Shown: positions 40,508 through 49,566 of the stretch, piece by piece
How positions within the stretch are numbered: the first letter of the stretch is position 1
Layout of the letters: each line of letters begins with the position of its first letter
From: Candidatus Bathyarchaeota archaeon
GTDB taxonomy: Archaea > Thermoproteota > Bathyarchaeia > Bathyarchaeales > Bathycorpusculaceae
DNA: 53,949 nucleotides
NCBI GenBank assembly: GCA_026014595.1
Contig: JAOZHY010000034.1
Span: forward strand, 1-53,949
Reading direction: 5' to 3'
Position numbers and translations under genes: made by a program
The notes under the pieces: generated by a model
The model's database searches: none
The model's input: the letters and a program-made list of their open reading frames with translations, nothing else
Told to the model about the DNA's origin: nothing

Positions 40508-41541
40508 CGCTCTATCACCGTTTCATCTGGCACGGCTACGCCGAAGTGTCTTCCTCCTGACGTTGCGATGTGGGCTAGGACCTCGTCGCCTGTTCTCAGT
40601 TCAGTAACTGGTTTTGAGCCGTCTGTCGTAACGAGGTGGATGGTTTCCGCGTTCTGAAGTATGACTTTGATTTGCGCGCCTTTGGCTTCGGCTTCCAGCA
40701 AGATTAGGGGTCTTTTTTCGATTTTTACTCTTCCCACATTTGTCGGTCGCAGGTTGCCTTCCCTGTCGACTACGAGGACTTCTTCGCCTGCCTTTAGCTC
40801 TGACAGGTACCGCGTGCGCTGCTGAGGCGCCAACGTGTACATGGAGAGGGAGCCAGCGTTGACTCTGAACGGTCTGGGCTGCACGTAAGGGTTTTCATGG
40901 ACTTCGGCTTCGACGAGAAAGAAGCCTGCAGATTGGCAGCCGACGAGCATTCCTTCGCCTTGTGTCATGAGATCGCAGGTGTCCACGCACACTCGTGCGC
41001 CGGTGCCGATTTGCTGGACGGTGGTGATTTTTGCAGGTGTCAACTCGATTTTTGAGGTTTGTTTCTTGACTGTGGCGATGGCTTTAGCGAGTTCGTTGGG
41101 GTCGGCGGTTTTGAGCAGCACGCCATCTGTGCCCAGTTCCAGCGCTTCCAAGACCAGTTTGGCTTCTTCGGCTGTTGCGACTTCGGCGATTAGTTTGCTT
41201 TTGCCGCGTGTTCGGGCGATGAGGTTTTCGAGTGGGATTACTCGCCAGTCTTGGCAGTTGAGGACTATGTAGTCAACTTGAAGTTCGGCGGCTTTGACGG
41301 CTGCGTTTTCGTCTTCTTTGCCCTTTATGGTTATTTTTTGGGCGACTGTTTTGCCTTCTTGTTTGAGTTTGGTGATTTTGGCGGGGTTAAAGCTGTCGAG
41401 CACCGCAATGTTTTTGCCTTGTGGTGTGGTTGCGGTTGCATCTTCGAGTGTGGCGCCGCAGTTTTGTGCGGAGAGTTTAAGGAGGCTTTCTCTTTCTGTT
41501 GGCGAGGCGTTTGGGGCAATTTGGAGCCAGAGTTCTTTCAT
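40504..41541 (-). CDS. aroB': 3-dehydroquinate synthase II (archaeal type)
   Basis: This enzyme oxidatively deaminates and cyclises the product of ADH synthase to 3-dehydroquinate, replacing bacterial AroB. Family features are the barrel-like N-terminal half ([28 protein letters not shown]) and the C-terminal half with [37 protein letters not shown] and [16 protein letters not shown]. It has 345 aa and is adjacent to its partner synthase with a 4-base overlap. Its presence means aromatics start from aspartate semialdehyde and a C6 sugar unit, not from erythrose-4-phosphate. Confidence 0.95.
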   Translation of the reverse strand: MKELWLQIAPNASPTERESLLKLSAQNCGATLEDATATTPQGKNIAVLDSFNPAKITKLKQEGKTVAQKITIKGKEDENAAVKAAELQVDYIVLNCQDWRVIPLENLIARTRGKSKLIAEVATAEEAKLVLEALELGTDGVLLKTADPNELAKAIATVKKQTSKIELTPAKITTVQQIGTGARVCVDTCDLMTQGEGMLVGCQSAGFFLVEAEVHENPYVQPRPFRVNAGSLSMYTLAPQQRTRYLSELKAGEEVLVVDREGNLRPTNVGRVKIEKRPLILLEAEAKGAQIKVILQNAETIHLVTTDGSKPVTELRTGDEVLAHIATSGGRHFGVAVPDETVIER

Positions 41542-42329
41542 TGTTTTTCGCCTAGAACCTTCATTGCTTGCTCCACGGATGCGTTGCCGTGTACGATGGC
41601 GGATAAGGCTTTGACCATGAGTGTGGGGTTCTCGTGTTGAAATATGTTGCGTCCAATGGAGAGTCCTGCGGCTCCAGCTTTTACGGCGTCATGTGCCATC
41701 TGGAGGGTTTCTTGAGGGGTTTTGTTTTTCGGTCCTCCTGCGATTACTACGGGTGCAGGGCAGCTTTCTATGACGGTTTTGAAGGTTTCTATGCTGCCTG
41801 TGTAGTTGGCTTTGATGATGTCTGCGCCGAGTTCTGCGCCTATGCGGGCTGCGTGTGCCACTGCTTCTGCGGCGTGTTCGTCTTGGATTTTTGGTCCTCG
41901 TGGGTACATCATGGCGAGGAGTGGCATGCCATATTGGTCGCATTGGTCTGAGACTTTGCCGAGGGTGGTGAGCATTTTGTCTTCGTCTTGTGCGCCTACG
42001 TTGACGTGTACACTTACGGCGTCTGCGCCTAAGCGTATGGCTTCTTTGACGGTGCAGACTTGGACTTTGCTGGTGGCGCTTGGGGTTAAAACTGACATGG
42101 CTGACAGATGTACGATTAAGCCTGCGTTTCCTGTGTCTACGTGTTTGGCTATGCCTTTGTGGACGAGTATGGCGTCAACTTTGCCTTTGAGCAGCTTGTC
42201 AACGATTTCCTGCATGTTGGTTATGCCTTTGACTGGTCCGATGCTTACGCCGTGGTCCATTGGGGTTATGACTGTGCGGTTGTCGGATTGGAATATGCGT
42301 TTTAGTCTGCGGGTTTTGCCTTGGTTCAT
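41538..42329 (-). CDS. aroA': 2-amino-3,7-dideoxy-D-threo-hept-6-ulosonate (ADH) synthase
   Basis: A class I aldolase relative that condenses aspartate semialdehyde with a deoxyhexose-phosphate-derived unit, the first committed step of the archaeal aromatic route. Motifs: ITPMDHGVSIGP at the N-terminus, MMYPRGPKI, IIKANYTGSIETFK with the Schiff-base Lys, and VIAGGPKN and GLSIGRNIFQH. It has 263 aa, close to the MJ0400 family. The upstream aspartate kinase gene is 30 bases away. Confidence 0.94.
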   Translation of the reverse strand: MNQGKTRRLKRIFQSDNRTVITPMDHGVSIGPVKGITNMQEIVDKLLKGKVDAILVHKGIAKHVDTGNAGLIVHLSAMSVLTPSATSKVQVCTVKEAIRLGADAVSVHVNVGAQDEDKMLTTLGKVSDQCDQYGMPLLAMMYPRGPKIQDEHAAEAVAHAARIGAELGADIIKANYTGSIETFKTVIESCPAPVVIAGGPKNKTPQETLQMAHDAVKAGAAGLSIGRNIFQHENPTLMVKALSAIVHGNASVEQAMKVLGEKQ

Positions 42330-42359
42330 TGTTTTTCATTCCTTTTTGTGTTTATCATT

Positions 42360-43604
42360 TTAGTGTCTCCTTAGTGAGTTGTGGATTAGGTTGAGCGCTT
42401 TTTCGCGTTCGTTCCAGTCCACGAAGAGGAGTATGCTTGAGGTGATGGTGAGGATGCCGCTTATGTTCAGCTCGTTTAAGCGGAGTTCCTCGGTGATTTT
42501 TCCGATGATGCCGTGGGTTTCCTCCAAGCCAACGCCGCTGATTTTGAGGAACGCTAGGTCTTTTTTGACTGCCATGGCGATGGTTTCAGGGTTTTCCACG
42601 GTTGTCTGGTGGATTTGGTTGATGAGTTTTTCCATGTTTTGCTCTTGAGCCACGTAGAGGATGATGCTGTTTTGGTTCATGGACATGCCCAGCAACAGCG
42701 AGTGCGCTTTGGCGGCTTCGACCATTTTGAGGATAGTTTGAGGGCTTTCGCTGAGGCGTTGCCCTACCACAGTGATTTCCGCCACTGGCGTAGGATGCGC
42801 AATTTCTACGTCAAGTTCGGTGGCTAATGCTCCTGTGATAACTGTGCCTTCTTGGTCGAGGCTGGCTTGTTTGTTGCTGATTACGCGGACGTTTATGTTT
42901 TTTGGCTTGTACTTGAGGGCTTTGGTGTGGATGAATTTGGCGCCTGAATCCGCTAAGCCAACCAGCGTTGCTACGTCGATTTTTGGGAGTTTTTGCGGGT
43001 TGGCTATGAGCTTTGGGTCACCAGACATGATTCCGTCAGCATCGGTGACGAGGATGATTTCATCAGCGTCAAGCGCTTCTGCAAGGATAAAGGCGGTTGT
43101 GTCACTTCCACCGCGGCCAAGCGTGGTGATTTTGCCGGTTTTGGTTCTGCCGACGAAGCCTGCGATTACGGGGATTGTGCCTTTTTCCACGATTGGCAAG
43201 ACGCTTTTGCGGATGCGTGCTTTGCACTCAGCCAAGAGCGGGTTGGCGTTTTGGAATGCTGTGTCCGTGATTATCGGCCAATCATCATCAAGCGGGTCAT
43301 AGTAGCGGCTTGGCGCACCGTTGTTGCGGAGTGCGGCGGCGAAGATCCGGACGCTTGTGCGTTCCCCCATGCTTAGAATATCGTCGAGTTCGTGTTTTTG
43401 GAGTTTTCCGTTGCTGGTGTTTTTGGCTGTTGCCAGCAACGTGTCGGTTGTTTTTCCCATGGCTGAGACCACGACGGCGATGTGTGTGCCTTTTTTGGCT
43501 TCGTTGATTACGGCGTTTACGGCTTTCAGTAGGCGTTCGTGGTCGGCTAGTGAGGAACCGCCGAATTTGACCACAATTTTTCTGTGAACAATGTTATTTC
43601 CCAT
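42360..43604 (-). CDS. lysC: aspartate kinase of the aromatic operon
   Basis: Phosphorylates aspartate, the start of the aspartate family. The kinase domain has VVKFGGSSLADHER, VVSAMGKTTDTLL, MGERTSVRIFAAAL, GRGGSDTTAFILAEAL and TDADGIMSGDPK. The C-terminal part contains two ACT domains (VAEITVVGQRLSESPQ and FLKISGVGLEETHGI). At 414 aa it is a normal monofunctional kinase. As first gene of the aromatic block it would feed aspartyl phosphate to Asd and then to ADH synthase. A second aspartate kinase lies in the lysine block, with a different regulatory half. Its leader contains a 7-bp stem. Confidence 0.94.
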   Translation of the reverse strand: MGNNIVHRKIVVKFGGSSLADHERLLKAVNAVINEAKKGTHIAVVVSAMGKTTDTLLATAKNTSNGKLQKHELDDILSMGERTSVRIFAAALRNNGAPSRYYDPLDDDWPIITDTAFQNANPLLAECKARIRKSVLPIVEKGTIPVIAGFVGRTKTGKITTLGRGGSDTTAFILAEALDADEIILVTDADGIMSGDPKLIANPQKLPKIDVATLVGLADSGAKFIHTKALKYKPKNINVRVISNKQASLDQEGTVITGALATELDVEIAHPTPVAEITVVGQRLSESPQTILKMVEAAKAHSLLLGMSMNQNSIILYVAQEQNMEKLINQIHQTTVENPETIAMAVKKDLAFLKISGVGLEETHGIIGKITEELRLNELNISGILTITSSILLFVDWNEREKALNLIHNSLRRH

Positions 43605-43984
43605 TAGTTTTCAACCATCCCTTGCGCCCAGAAACTTGAAAATTTTTGTCAGTCTCTGGGCTTAGCGAAAATAATAGTAAAAGTAATAGCCGAAGCTAAA
43701 GAAACGCATTTGCCAGCTTGTTTGAGAGTCAGCGTGGTTTGACATCGTAGCTTCGAACCTGTTGAATGAGACGTTGCTGCGTGGATAAAAGCGTTTCGGA
43801 AAACCCGCATCAAAAATTCATATCCGAATTAAGTATTGAGAAAACAAATTGATATCTTTTCGTTACGAAATGAGCTTTTTATTATTTGCTGATTGTAGGG
43901 CGAATATCTCTCTGGTGACCCCTCCCTCTACCTCTTCTTTCTGCATGGTTTTGGCTGTTTTCGGCGTCAATAGCGACCCTACCC

Positions 43985-44017
43985 CCTCTATAGGTTTCTG
44001 CAACGAACCTCTATAGG
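43985..44017. repeat. tandem direct repeat CCTCTATAGG in the divergent operon region
   Basis: Two exact 10-bp copies start 23 bp apart, about two helical turns. They are likely binding sites for one regulator acting on the divergent aromatic and lysine promoters. The first copy is part of a CCCCCTCTAT stretch that also occurs next to the polB TATA box (22639-22648). Confidence 0.45.
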
Positions 44018-44126
44018 CTCCAAATAGGCAGTGTTGATGCGGAAACCGTTATCGGAATTTCAGTTACATGTTTATTGAAAGGATATTATTTGCGGAAAGC
44101 GTAAAATTATTAAGGAAAACGGAAAA

Positions 44127-44136
44127 CTTTAATAAA
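44127..44136 (+). promoter_or_regulatory. TATA-like promoter of the dapA operon
   Basis: ACTTTAATAA preceded by a purine-rich BRE-like GGAAA is centred about 43 nt before the dapA ATG. Transcription should start near 44157, leaving room for the GAGGA ribosome binding site at 44162. Confidence 0.5.
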
Positions 44137-44174
44137 CACGTGCCAAATGTAAACTCCAAACGAGGAATAAATAC

Positions 44175-45212
44175 ATGACAGCGTTCAGTGGTTGTTACAC
44201 CGCGCTAATAACTCCTATGACTAAGATTAACGAAGTAGACTACGAAGGCTTACACAGCCTAGTCGACTTCCAAGTCGAAGAAGGCGTAAACGGCATACTT
44301 GCCGTCGGCACCACGGGCGAAAGCCCAACTCTGGACTGGAACGAACACAACAAAGTCACCGAAAGAATACACGAGTATGCTGCAGGCAGGTGCCAAACCA
44401 TAGCGGGAACAGGGAGTAACTCAACTCAAGAAGCCATCGAAGGCACCGCGCACGCGCAGCACGTCGGAATACGCTGCGTCCTACTCGTCGACCCGTACTA
44501 TAACGGACCCAGCAGCCTCGAAATACGCAGAGAATACATTGAACCCATCGCACGCAAATTCCCCGAAATCCAAGTCATCCCCTACATCATCCCAGGCAGG
44601 ACAGGAACCCAGCTTCTTCCACAGGACCTCGCTATACTTCACCAAGAATACAAGAACGTCAGCGCAGTTAAAGAAGCCACGGGCAACTTGGAAAACATGC
44701 GCCTAACCCGCAAACTATGCGGCTCAGACTTCAACATTCTCTCAGGCGATGACGACAAAACCTACACAATGATGACTACTCCTGAAATTGCCGCCAGCGG
44801 CGTAATCTCAGTCGTAAGCAACATCGCCCCCCGCGCAGTGCAAGACATGACCCAATACATCCTCAGCCATAAAATGGAGGAAGCCCGCAACCTAAACGAG
44901 GCATTGCAGCCCCTCTTCGACATAGTCACCGTGAAAACACAAGAAGAAACTCCGTTCGGACCCGTAACCTGCAAAGCCCGCAACCCACTCGCATGCAAGA
45001 CACTCATGAACGTTCTCGGAATGCCTTCAGGTCCATGCAGGCGACCTCTCGGCAAAATGACCCGTCGCGGTCTCGAAGTAGTCCTCGCTAACGCGCGGAG
45101 AGTGTACGAGAAAGACCCCGAAATCCTCGCGCCCATAGAGGACTTTTTCGACGTAAGCCTCCAAGAGCGCTTGTACAACGAAAGGTTCTGGCAGGGACTC
45201 ACCTATGCTTAA
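44175..45212 (+). CDS. dapA: 4-hydroxy-tetrahydrodipicolinate synthase (DapA-like), with C-terminal extension
   Basis: Condenses aspartate semialdehyde with pyruvate, the first lysine-specific step. The aldolase motifs are GTTGESPTLD, VDPYYNGPSS with Tyr, IPGRTGTQLL and the Schiff-base Lys in SAVKEATGN. At 345 aa it exceeds the usual 290-300; the last 40 residues (from about RRVYEKDPEIL) form an extra helical tail. The family also includes other pyruvate aldolases, but the position at the head of a complete lysine block argues for DapA. It overlaps dapB by 8 bases. Confidence 0.9.
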   Translation: MTAFSGCYTALITPMTKINEVDYEGLHSLVDFQVEEGVNGILAVGTTGESPTLDWNEHNKVTERIHEYAAGRCQTIAGTGSNSTQEAIEGTAHAQHVGIRCVLLVDPYYNGPSSLEIRREYIEPIARKFPEIQVIPYIIPGRTGTQLLPQDLAILHQEYKNVSAVKEATGNLENMRLTRKLCGSDFNILSGDDDKTYTMMTTPEIAASGVISVVSNIAPRAVQDMTQYILSHKMEEARNLNEALQPLFDIVTVKTQEETPFGPVTCKARNPLACKTLMNVLGMPSGPCRRPLGKMTRRGLEVVLANARRVYEKDPEILAPIEDFFDVSLQERLYNERFWQGLTYA

Positions 45213-45999
45213 GCTGTGTGTAGCAGGTGCCGCGGGCAGAATGGGCAACGCCATTATCAGCGAAGCCGCAGCCAAAGGACACCAAATAGTCGGTGCCGTT
45301 GAAGCCTCCCAAAGTCCCTTCCTCGGCAAGAGCTTGAGGGAACTTGGCGTCTGCGATTCTGAAACCCACATCGTCGGCTCAGAAAGACTCAGTGAAGCAG
45401 TTCGAGACGCTGATGTTTACTTAACGTTCACGACGCCAGCCGCCGAAGTTGTTAACGTGCCTCTTGTCGCAAGCCTCGGCAAGCGCATAGTTTTAGGCAC
45501 GACTGGTTTCACTGAGGAACAAAATCGTCAAGTCCGCCAAGCCGTCGAGGGCAAGGTTCCAGCCGTGTTTTCGCCCAATTATTCCGTGGGCATAAACATA
45601 CTGTTCAAGGTCGCTCAAGCGTTGAAGGCGTTTCCAAGGGAGTACAATTTCAGCATAAGCGAGATTCACCACACCGGCAAGAAGGATGCGCCAAGCGGGA
45701 CCGCCAAGAAACTCGGCGAGATAATCGCAGAAGCACGCGGCTACAAACGAACAGTCTACGGCAGAGAAGGCATAAGCCTGAGGCAGCCTGAAGAACTGGA
45801 AATCACAGCGTTACGCGCAGGAGGCGTCCCAGGCATTCACGACCTCATCGTAGCTGGACCATACGAGATGCTTCGCATAGAGCACACCGCCTTCTCCCGC
45901 AACGTGTTCGCACAGGGCGCCATTTACGCGGCAGAATGGATAAGCCGCCAGACGCGGCCAAGAATCTTTAGCATGGAAGACGTGCTGGGTCTATCTTGA
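45205..45999 (+). CDS. dapB: 4-hydroxy-tetrahydrodipicolinate reductase
   Basis: Reduces the DapA product to tetrahydrodipicolinate. The nucleotide motif VAGAAGRMGNAI is N-terminal; LGTTGFTEEQN and NYSVGINILFK follow, and the catalytic signature is EIHHTGKKDAPSGTAKKL. At 264 aa it is standard. The ATG overlaps dapA; the next gene starts 15 bases downstream. Confidence 0.96.
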   Translation: MLKLCVAGAAGRMGNAIISEAAAKGHQIVGAVEASQSPFLGKSLRELGVCDSETHIVGSERLSEAVRDADVYLTFTTPAAEVVNVPLVASLGKRIVLGTTGFTEEQNRQVRQAVEGKVPAVFSPNYSVGINILFKVAQALKAFPREYNFSISEIHHTGKKDAPSGTAKKLGEIIAEARGYKRTVYGREGISLRQPEELEITALRAGGVPGIHDLIVAGPYEMLRIEHTAFSRNVFAQGAIYAAEWISRQTRPRIFSMEDVLGLS

Positions 46000-46014
46000 T
46001 TCAGGTGACCATGC

Positions 46015-47196
46015 GTGAGCAATAGAGTAGTCATCAAGTTCGGAGGCGCCGACCTCGCCACAGGCGAAAAAGTCGCGCAGGCAGCTCAGATGGTCGCAGA
46101 CGCGCACTACAGGGAAATCATAGTGGTGGTTTCAGCCATGGGAAAAACAACCGACACTCTCCTCAGCACAGCCTCGCAAATAGGCGACGTGAGCGACCAA
46201 GATTACGCGGAGATAGTGTCCATGGGCGAACGCGCCAGCGCCCGCTTTTTCTGCGCCGCTCTGAGAGCCCGAGGTGCAAAAGCTGAACTCTTCGACCCAG
46301 GTAATGACAATTGGCCATTGATAACTGACTCCAACTTCCGCAATGCAGTGCCAGACATGGAGAAAACCACCGAGTTGGCGCAGAAATTCATGGCTCCGCT
46401 GCTGGGCAAAGTCATACCTGTGGTTTGCGGCTTCCTTGGAAAAGACCCCAACGGCAGAATAACCAGTCTCGGAAGGGGTGGAAGCGACACAACCGCGCTG
46501 GTGCTGGCTAAATGCTTAGACGCGGATGAGGTGATACTCGTCAAGGAAACAAGCGGCGTTCTTTCGGCTGACCCGAAAATCGTGTCTGATGCTCATGCGC
46601 TTAACAAGCTGGACATACATGAGATGTTTGATTTAGCACAGGGCGGCGCGAAAATCGTGAAGCCCGAAGCGTTAAGGTACAAGCAGCCAAACCAGATGCT
46701 CCGAGTGGTGGATTTCTCGTCGGGCAACCTCGCCGTTGGAGGCACCGAAATCACAGGCTCCTTTAACATTAACTCATCCGAGATTCAAAGCCGCAACAAC
46801 CTCATCGCAGTCAACGTGGTCTGCGAAGTAACCGCGGAAAACCTACGAGAAGTCTTCTCGACACTAAGCCAAAAACCCATATACGGCGTCAGTTCAGGCA
46901 GCCGCTCAATCACGGTATTCACCTCAGACGGCAACATCGCCGAGGTCATGCGCAAACTGCACGCAGTGCCCAGGTTCAAGGCGGTGAGCCACAGAGAAAA
47001 CGTAGCCATGCTGCAGGTTAGCCACCCCACGTTCATAGAGTCGCCAGGCGGAGTCGCAGCCCTGAGCAACGCGCTGAGCCGCCAGGGCATCAACATAATC
47101 GAGGTCACCACCAGCAAGGCAACCATTAACGTTTTTATCGAGGAAAACCAACTCAACAAGGCAAAGGAAGCGATAAGCAATGTCTTCAAAACGTAA
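46015..47196 (+). CDS. lysC: aspartate kinase of the lysine operon
   Basis: A second aspartate kinase, 393 aa. Core motifs: VIKFGGADLATGEKV (the usual KFGGTS/SS motif is GGAD here), VVSAMGKTTDTLL, MGERASARFFCAAL, GRGGSDTTALVLAKCL and KETSGVLSADPK. ACT-type segments form the C-terminal third (LIAVNVVCEVTAENL, AMLQVSHPTFIESPGG). The start is GTG at 46015; an ATG at 46011 is out of frame. Its stop lies 17 bases inside asd. The regulatory half differs clearly from that of the aromatic-operon kinase, so the two probably respond to different amino acids. Confidence 0.93.
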   Translation: MSNRVVIKFGGADLATGEKVAQAAQMVADAHYREIIVVVSAMGKTTDTLLSTASQIGDVSDQDYAEIVSMGERASARFFCAALRARGAKAELFDPGNDNWPLITDSNFRNAVPDMEKTTELAQKFMAPLLGKVIPVVCGFLGKDPNGRITSLGRGGSDTTALVLAKCLDADEVILVKETSGVLSADPKIVSDAHALNKLDIHEMFDLAQGGAKIVKPEALRYKQPNQMLRVVDFSSGNLAVGGTEITGSFNINSSEIQSRNNLIAVNVVCEVTAENLREVFSTLSQKPIYGVSSGSRSITVFTSDGNIAEVMRKLHAVPRFKAVSHRENVAMLQVSHPTFIESPGGVAALSNALSRQGINIIEVTTSKATINVFIEENQLNKAKEAISNVFKT

Positions 47197-48238
47197 AGTA
47201 GCCATACTGGGCGCCACAGGCGCCGTTGGACAACGATTCATCCAGCTGCTGCAAGGGCACCCGTGGTTCCGTGTCGAAGTGCTCGCCGCAAGTGAGCGGT
47301 CAGCAGGCAAAAAGTACAAGGACGCCTGCAACTGGACCATGGAATCGAATCTGCCCCCCGAAATCGGCGAGATGACCGTCACAGACACCACCGTGGAAGC
47401 AGTGGAAAAGGCGGGCAACGTTGACCTGGTTTTCTCCGCGCTACCCGGCGACTTGGCTGGACCCGTTGAAACCGAATTCGCCCAGGCGTATCCAGTGTTC
47501 AGCAAGGCAAGCGCACACCGCATGGACAAGGACGTTCCTCTCATCATACCGGAAGTGAATCCCGACCATCTTGCGCTGATACCAGTTCAGCGAAAATTGC
47601 GTGGCTGGAAGGGCTTCATCTCCACAGACCCCAACTGCAGCACCATCCAGCTTGTCATCTCGCTTAAGCCGCTCATGCAGTTCGGGCTCAGCCAAGTCGT
47701 GGTTTCAACCATGCAGGCGCTGAGCGGCGCTGGCTACCCTGGCGTGCCGTCACTGGACATAATCGACAATGTGATTCCCTACATTTCGAAGGAAGAGGAG
47801 AAACTGGAAGCGGAAGCCCTGAAGTTGCTCGGCTCTTTCAACGGCAAAGAAGTGCGCAACGCCAGTTTCAAGCTTAGCGCCAGCTGCAACAGAGTCAACG
47901 TTAAGGACGGACACTTAGAATCCGTGTTCGTCAAGCTCGACAGCAACCCATCCGTGGAAGAAGTTGAAGAAGCGTTCAGACGCTTCCAAGGCGAACCGCA
48001 ACGGCTCAAACTGCCATCCGCGCCCGAGCACCCAATCGTGGTGAGGAAGGAGCAGAACCGTCCGCAACCCAGGTACGACAGGGATGAGGGCAAGGGCATG
48101 AGCGTCGTTGTTGGCAGAGTCCGCAAGGACCCGATAATGACCGTGAAATACATGTGCTTGGGGCACAACACCATCCGTGGAGCGGCGGGTGCCGGTCTGC
48201 TCAGTGCTGAACTCGCGGTTGCCAAAGGACTCGCTTAA
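47180..48238 (+). CDS. asd: aspartate-semialdehyde dehydrogenase
   Basis: Reduces aspartyl phosphate to aspartate semialdehyde, the shared precursor of lysine and, here, of aromatics through ADH synthase. N-terminal Rossmann motif ILGATGAVGQRFIQLL, VFSALPGDLAGPVE, catalytic Cys153 in STDPNCSTIQLV, and the later HNTIRGAAGAGLLSAEL. At 352 aa it belongs to the archaeal/fungal branch. It starts inside the kinase gene, and it is the only asd in the window. Confidence 0.96.
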   Translation: MSSKRKVAILGATGAVGQRFIQLLQGHPWFRVEVLAASERSAGKKYKDACNWTMESNLPPEIGEMTVTDTTVEAVEKAGNVDLVFSALPGDLAGPVETEFAQAYPVFSKASAHRMDKDVPLIIPEVNPDHLALIPVQRKLRGWKGFISTDPNCSTIQLVISLKPLMQFGLSQVVVSTMQALSGAGYPGVPSLDIIDNVIPYISKEEEKLEAEALKLLGSFNGKEVRNASFKLSASCNRVNVKDGHLESVFVKLDSNPSVEEVEEAFRRFQGEPQRLKLPSAPEHPIVVRKEQNRPQPRYDRDEGKGMSVVVGRVRKDPIMTVKYMCLGHNTIRGAAGAGLLSAELAVAKGLA

Positions 48239-48270
48239 AACGGTTAGACGCCATCACGAGGAGAATTTTA

Positions 48271-49560
48271 ATGGTGAAGAACGCCCAAGTGCTCAGTGAA
48301 CCACTGGAGAACAGGAATGGAACACTCTACTTCGACGGCGTTTCCACCGTGGAGTTCGCGGAGAAATTCGACACTCCATTGTACGTGGTAAGCGAAAGGC
48401 GAATCCGCAGCAACTACCAGCGCCTCTACAGCGCATTGGCTCGCAACTACGGAAAGGTTAAGGTCTACTACGCGGCGAAGGCAAACTCAAACCTGTCGGT
48501 GCTGAAAATCTTAGAGAAGGAAGGCGCGGGCGTGGACGCGGTCAGCCCCGGCGAAGTATTCATGGCGTTGACGGCTGGTTTTACTCCCGACCGCATCCTG
48601 TTCACTGGCACAAGCGTGAGAAATGACGAGTTAAAGTTTCTCGTGGATTCGAACGTGACGGTGAACGTGGATTCGCTGTCGCAGTTGGGCAGACTGCTGA
48701 AGCTGACGGTACCCAAAGTCCTATCCGTTAGAGTTAACCCCGAGATAGGCGCGGGTCACCACGACCACTGCATCACAGCGGGCAAGAACACTAAGTTTGG
48801 GCTATGGGAAGACGACGCATTAAAAGCGTACGCGTCAGCTAAAAAGGCTGGCGTGGAACGTTTTGGAATCCACATGCACGTAGGTTCTGGAATTCTCGAC
48901 GTTGAGCCTTTCCTATTAGCGCTCGACAAACTGCTTAGCACTGCCAAGAAGGTTCATGACAAGCTTGGAATAAGCTTCGAATTTGTGGACGTGGGCGGCG
49001 GACTCGGCGTGCCCTACAAGCCAGAAGAGAAACCGTTAGACCTGACCGTTTTCTCAGAAAAGGTGCTGTCGTTGTTCAAGAGCAAGGTCGCCGAGTACGG
49101 TCTCGGAGAGCCGTTCTTCTGCGTTGAGCCCGGACGATACCTCGTCAGCGACGCTTGCGTCCTGTTGACGGCGGTGAACACGGTGAAGGCGACGCCCTAC
49201 AGAAAGTTTGTGGGCGTGGATGCGGGATTCAACACGTTGGTTAGACCAACCATGTACGGGTCGTACCATCACATTTTGGTGGCGAACAGGCTGAACGCGG
49301 AGGAACAAGAAACCTATGATGTTGTGGGTCCAATCTGCGAGTCAGGCGACGCTTTGGCTAAGGACAGGCGGTTGCCGAAGATTGAGGAGGGCGACCTGCT
49401 TGCGGTGCTGAACGCTGGGGCGTACGGGTTCTCCATGAGTTCGCAGTACAATGCCCGACCCCGAGCCGCCGAAGTCTTGGTTACGAATGGTAAGTGCGTG
49501 TTGGTCAGGGAGCGGGAGCAACTTGACGATTTGGTGGCTGGTCAGCGGATGGCGGAGTGA
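48271..49560 (+). CDS. lysA: diaminopimelate decarboxylase
   Basis: The last step of lysine synthesis, decarboxylating meso-diaminopimelate. PLP enzyme of fold type III. Lys70 (YYAAKANSNL) binds PLP, GGGLGVPY forms the phosphate loop, CEPGRYLV and CESGDALAKDR contribute substrate residues across the dimer. It has 429 aa. A GAGGAG-type ribosome site lies before the ATG. Confidence 0.96.
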   Translation: MVKNAQVLSEPLENRNGTLYFDGVSTVEFAEKFDTPLYVVSERRIRSNYQRLYSALARNYGKVKVYYAAKANSNLSVLKILEKEGAGVDAVSPGEVFMALTAGFTPDRILFTGTSVRNDELKFLVDSNVTVNVDSLSQLGRLLKLTVPKVLSVRVNPEIGAGHHDHCITAGKNTKFGLWEDDALKAYASAKKAGVERFGIHMHVGSGILDVEPFLLALDKLLSTAKKVHDKLGISFEFVDVGGGLGVPYKPEEKPLDLTVFSEKVLSLFKSKVAEYGLGEPFFCVEPGRYLVSDACVLLTAVNTVKATPYRKFVGVDAGFNTLVRPTMYGSYHHILVANRLNAEEQETYDVVGPICESGDALAKDRRLPKIEEGDLLAVLNAGAYGFSMSSQYNARPRAAEVLVTNGKCVLVREREQLDDLVAGQRMAE

Positions 49561-49566
49561 GCTGGA

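Larger units (their letters stand above)
43605..44174. other. 570-nt divergent control region between aromatic and lysine operons
   Basis: No gene is found. Minus-strand promoter candidates lie near 43785-43795 (TTTTATC-like), which would give a leader of about 150 nt for the aromatic block. Within that leader 43626-43632 (GCCCAGA) pairs with 43655-43661 (TCTGGGC). A pyrimidine-rich tract (about 43918-43945) and two copies of CCTCTATAGG (43985-43994, 44008-44017) fill the centre. The plus-strand TATA box sits at 44127-44136. Confidence 0.55.

Noticed and set aside
39870-40607. Plus-strand open frame (245 codons) opposite aroD and DHQ synthase II
   Set aside because: It is antisense to two well-supported genes and shows no protein-like features.
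43745-43762. tRNA T-loop-like sequence (GGTTCGAAG on the minus strand)
   Set aside because: The flanking bases do not form a T stem, and no acceptor or anticodon arms can be built around it.
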